A stretch of 23,976 bases of DNA from CAMAVH01 sp036500145 (GTDB lineage Bacteria; Pseudomonadota; Alphaproteobacteria; SMXQ01). The notes under the pieces were generated by a model. That model ran no database searches and was not told where the DNA came from. It worked only from the letters and a program-made list of their open reading frames with translations. The stretch lies in contig DASYCO010000049.1 in NCBI GenBank assembly GCA_036500145.1, positions 1 to 23,976 of the forward strand, given 5' to 3'. Shown here piece by piece: positions 23,348 through 23,976 of this stretch. Position 1 is the stretch's first letter. Each line of letters opens with the position of its first letter. The translations under genes and the position numbers were made by a program.

Positions 23348-23976
<629 letters not shown>

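Overview
The window reads as a chromosomal segment of a GC-rich alphaproteobacterium. GC is roughly two-thirds by eye. The right-hand part has the gene set tRNA-Ile2 / rpoD / dnaG / yqeY / carA-carB in a typical alphaproteobacterial arrangement. The proteins, including a long acidic RpoD spacer and IclR and LigB families in a catabolic setting, would suit a Rhodospirillales- or Hyphomicrobiales-like soil or water organism. The species cannot be named from this sequence.

Layout. (1) Positions 1-2115 (+) are catabolic: the tail of a PF04909-type amidohydrolase, a class III (LigB-type) extradiol ring-cleavage dioxygenase and an IclR-type regulator with a basic tail. (2) Positions 2484-13932 (+) hold an eight-gene chemosensory operon: CheW - CheR-TPR - CheW - MCP (dCache, tandem HAMP) - CheA-REC - CheB - REC-PAS-HisKA-HATPase-REC hybrid kinase - REC-EAL. 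A candidate promoter lies at about 2400-2427. (3) Positions 14310-15155 (+) encode a second IclR regulator of the same subfamily, convergent with a secreted solute-binding protein (15169-16284, -). (4) From 16575 to the right end are core genes: tRNA-Ile(CAU), rpoD, dnaG and yqeY on the minus strand, then carA and the start of carB divergently on the plus strand.

How it works together. The chemosensory operon resembles the alternative-cellular-function systems Wsp (Pseudomonas) and Che3 (Rhodospirillum centenum). It has two CheW adaptors, a CheR with TPRs, a CheA fused to a receiver, and no stand-alone CheY. What sets it apart is the output. It has no WspR-type diguanylate cyclase. Instead it has a second hybrid histidine kinase with an N-terminal receiver, followed by a response regulator with an apparently intact c-di-GMP phosphodiesterase (EAL) domain. 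I infer a periplasmic signal -> MCP/CheW/CheA array -> kinase-to-kinase relay -> c-di-GMP degradation. This is the strongest candidate for an interesting system here. The two related IclR regulators and the catabolic genes around it raise the possibility that the signal is linked to aromatic or organic-acid metabolism, but nothing in the sequence proves this.

The junction between the accessory part (1-16574) and the core part falls exactly at the 3' end of the tRNA gene, a classic place for island boundaries. I saw no integrase, insertion sequence or CRISPR array.
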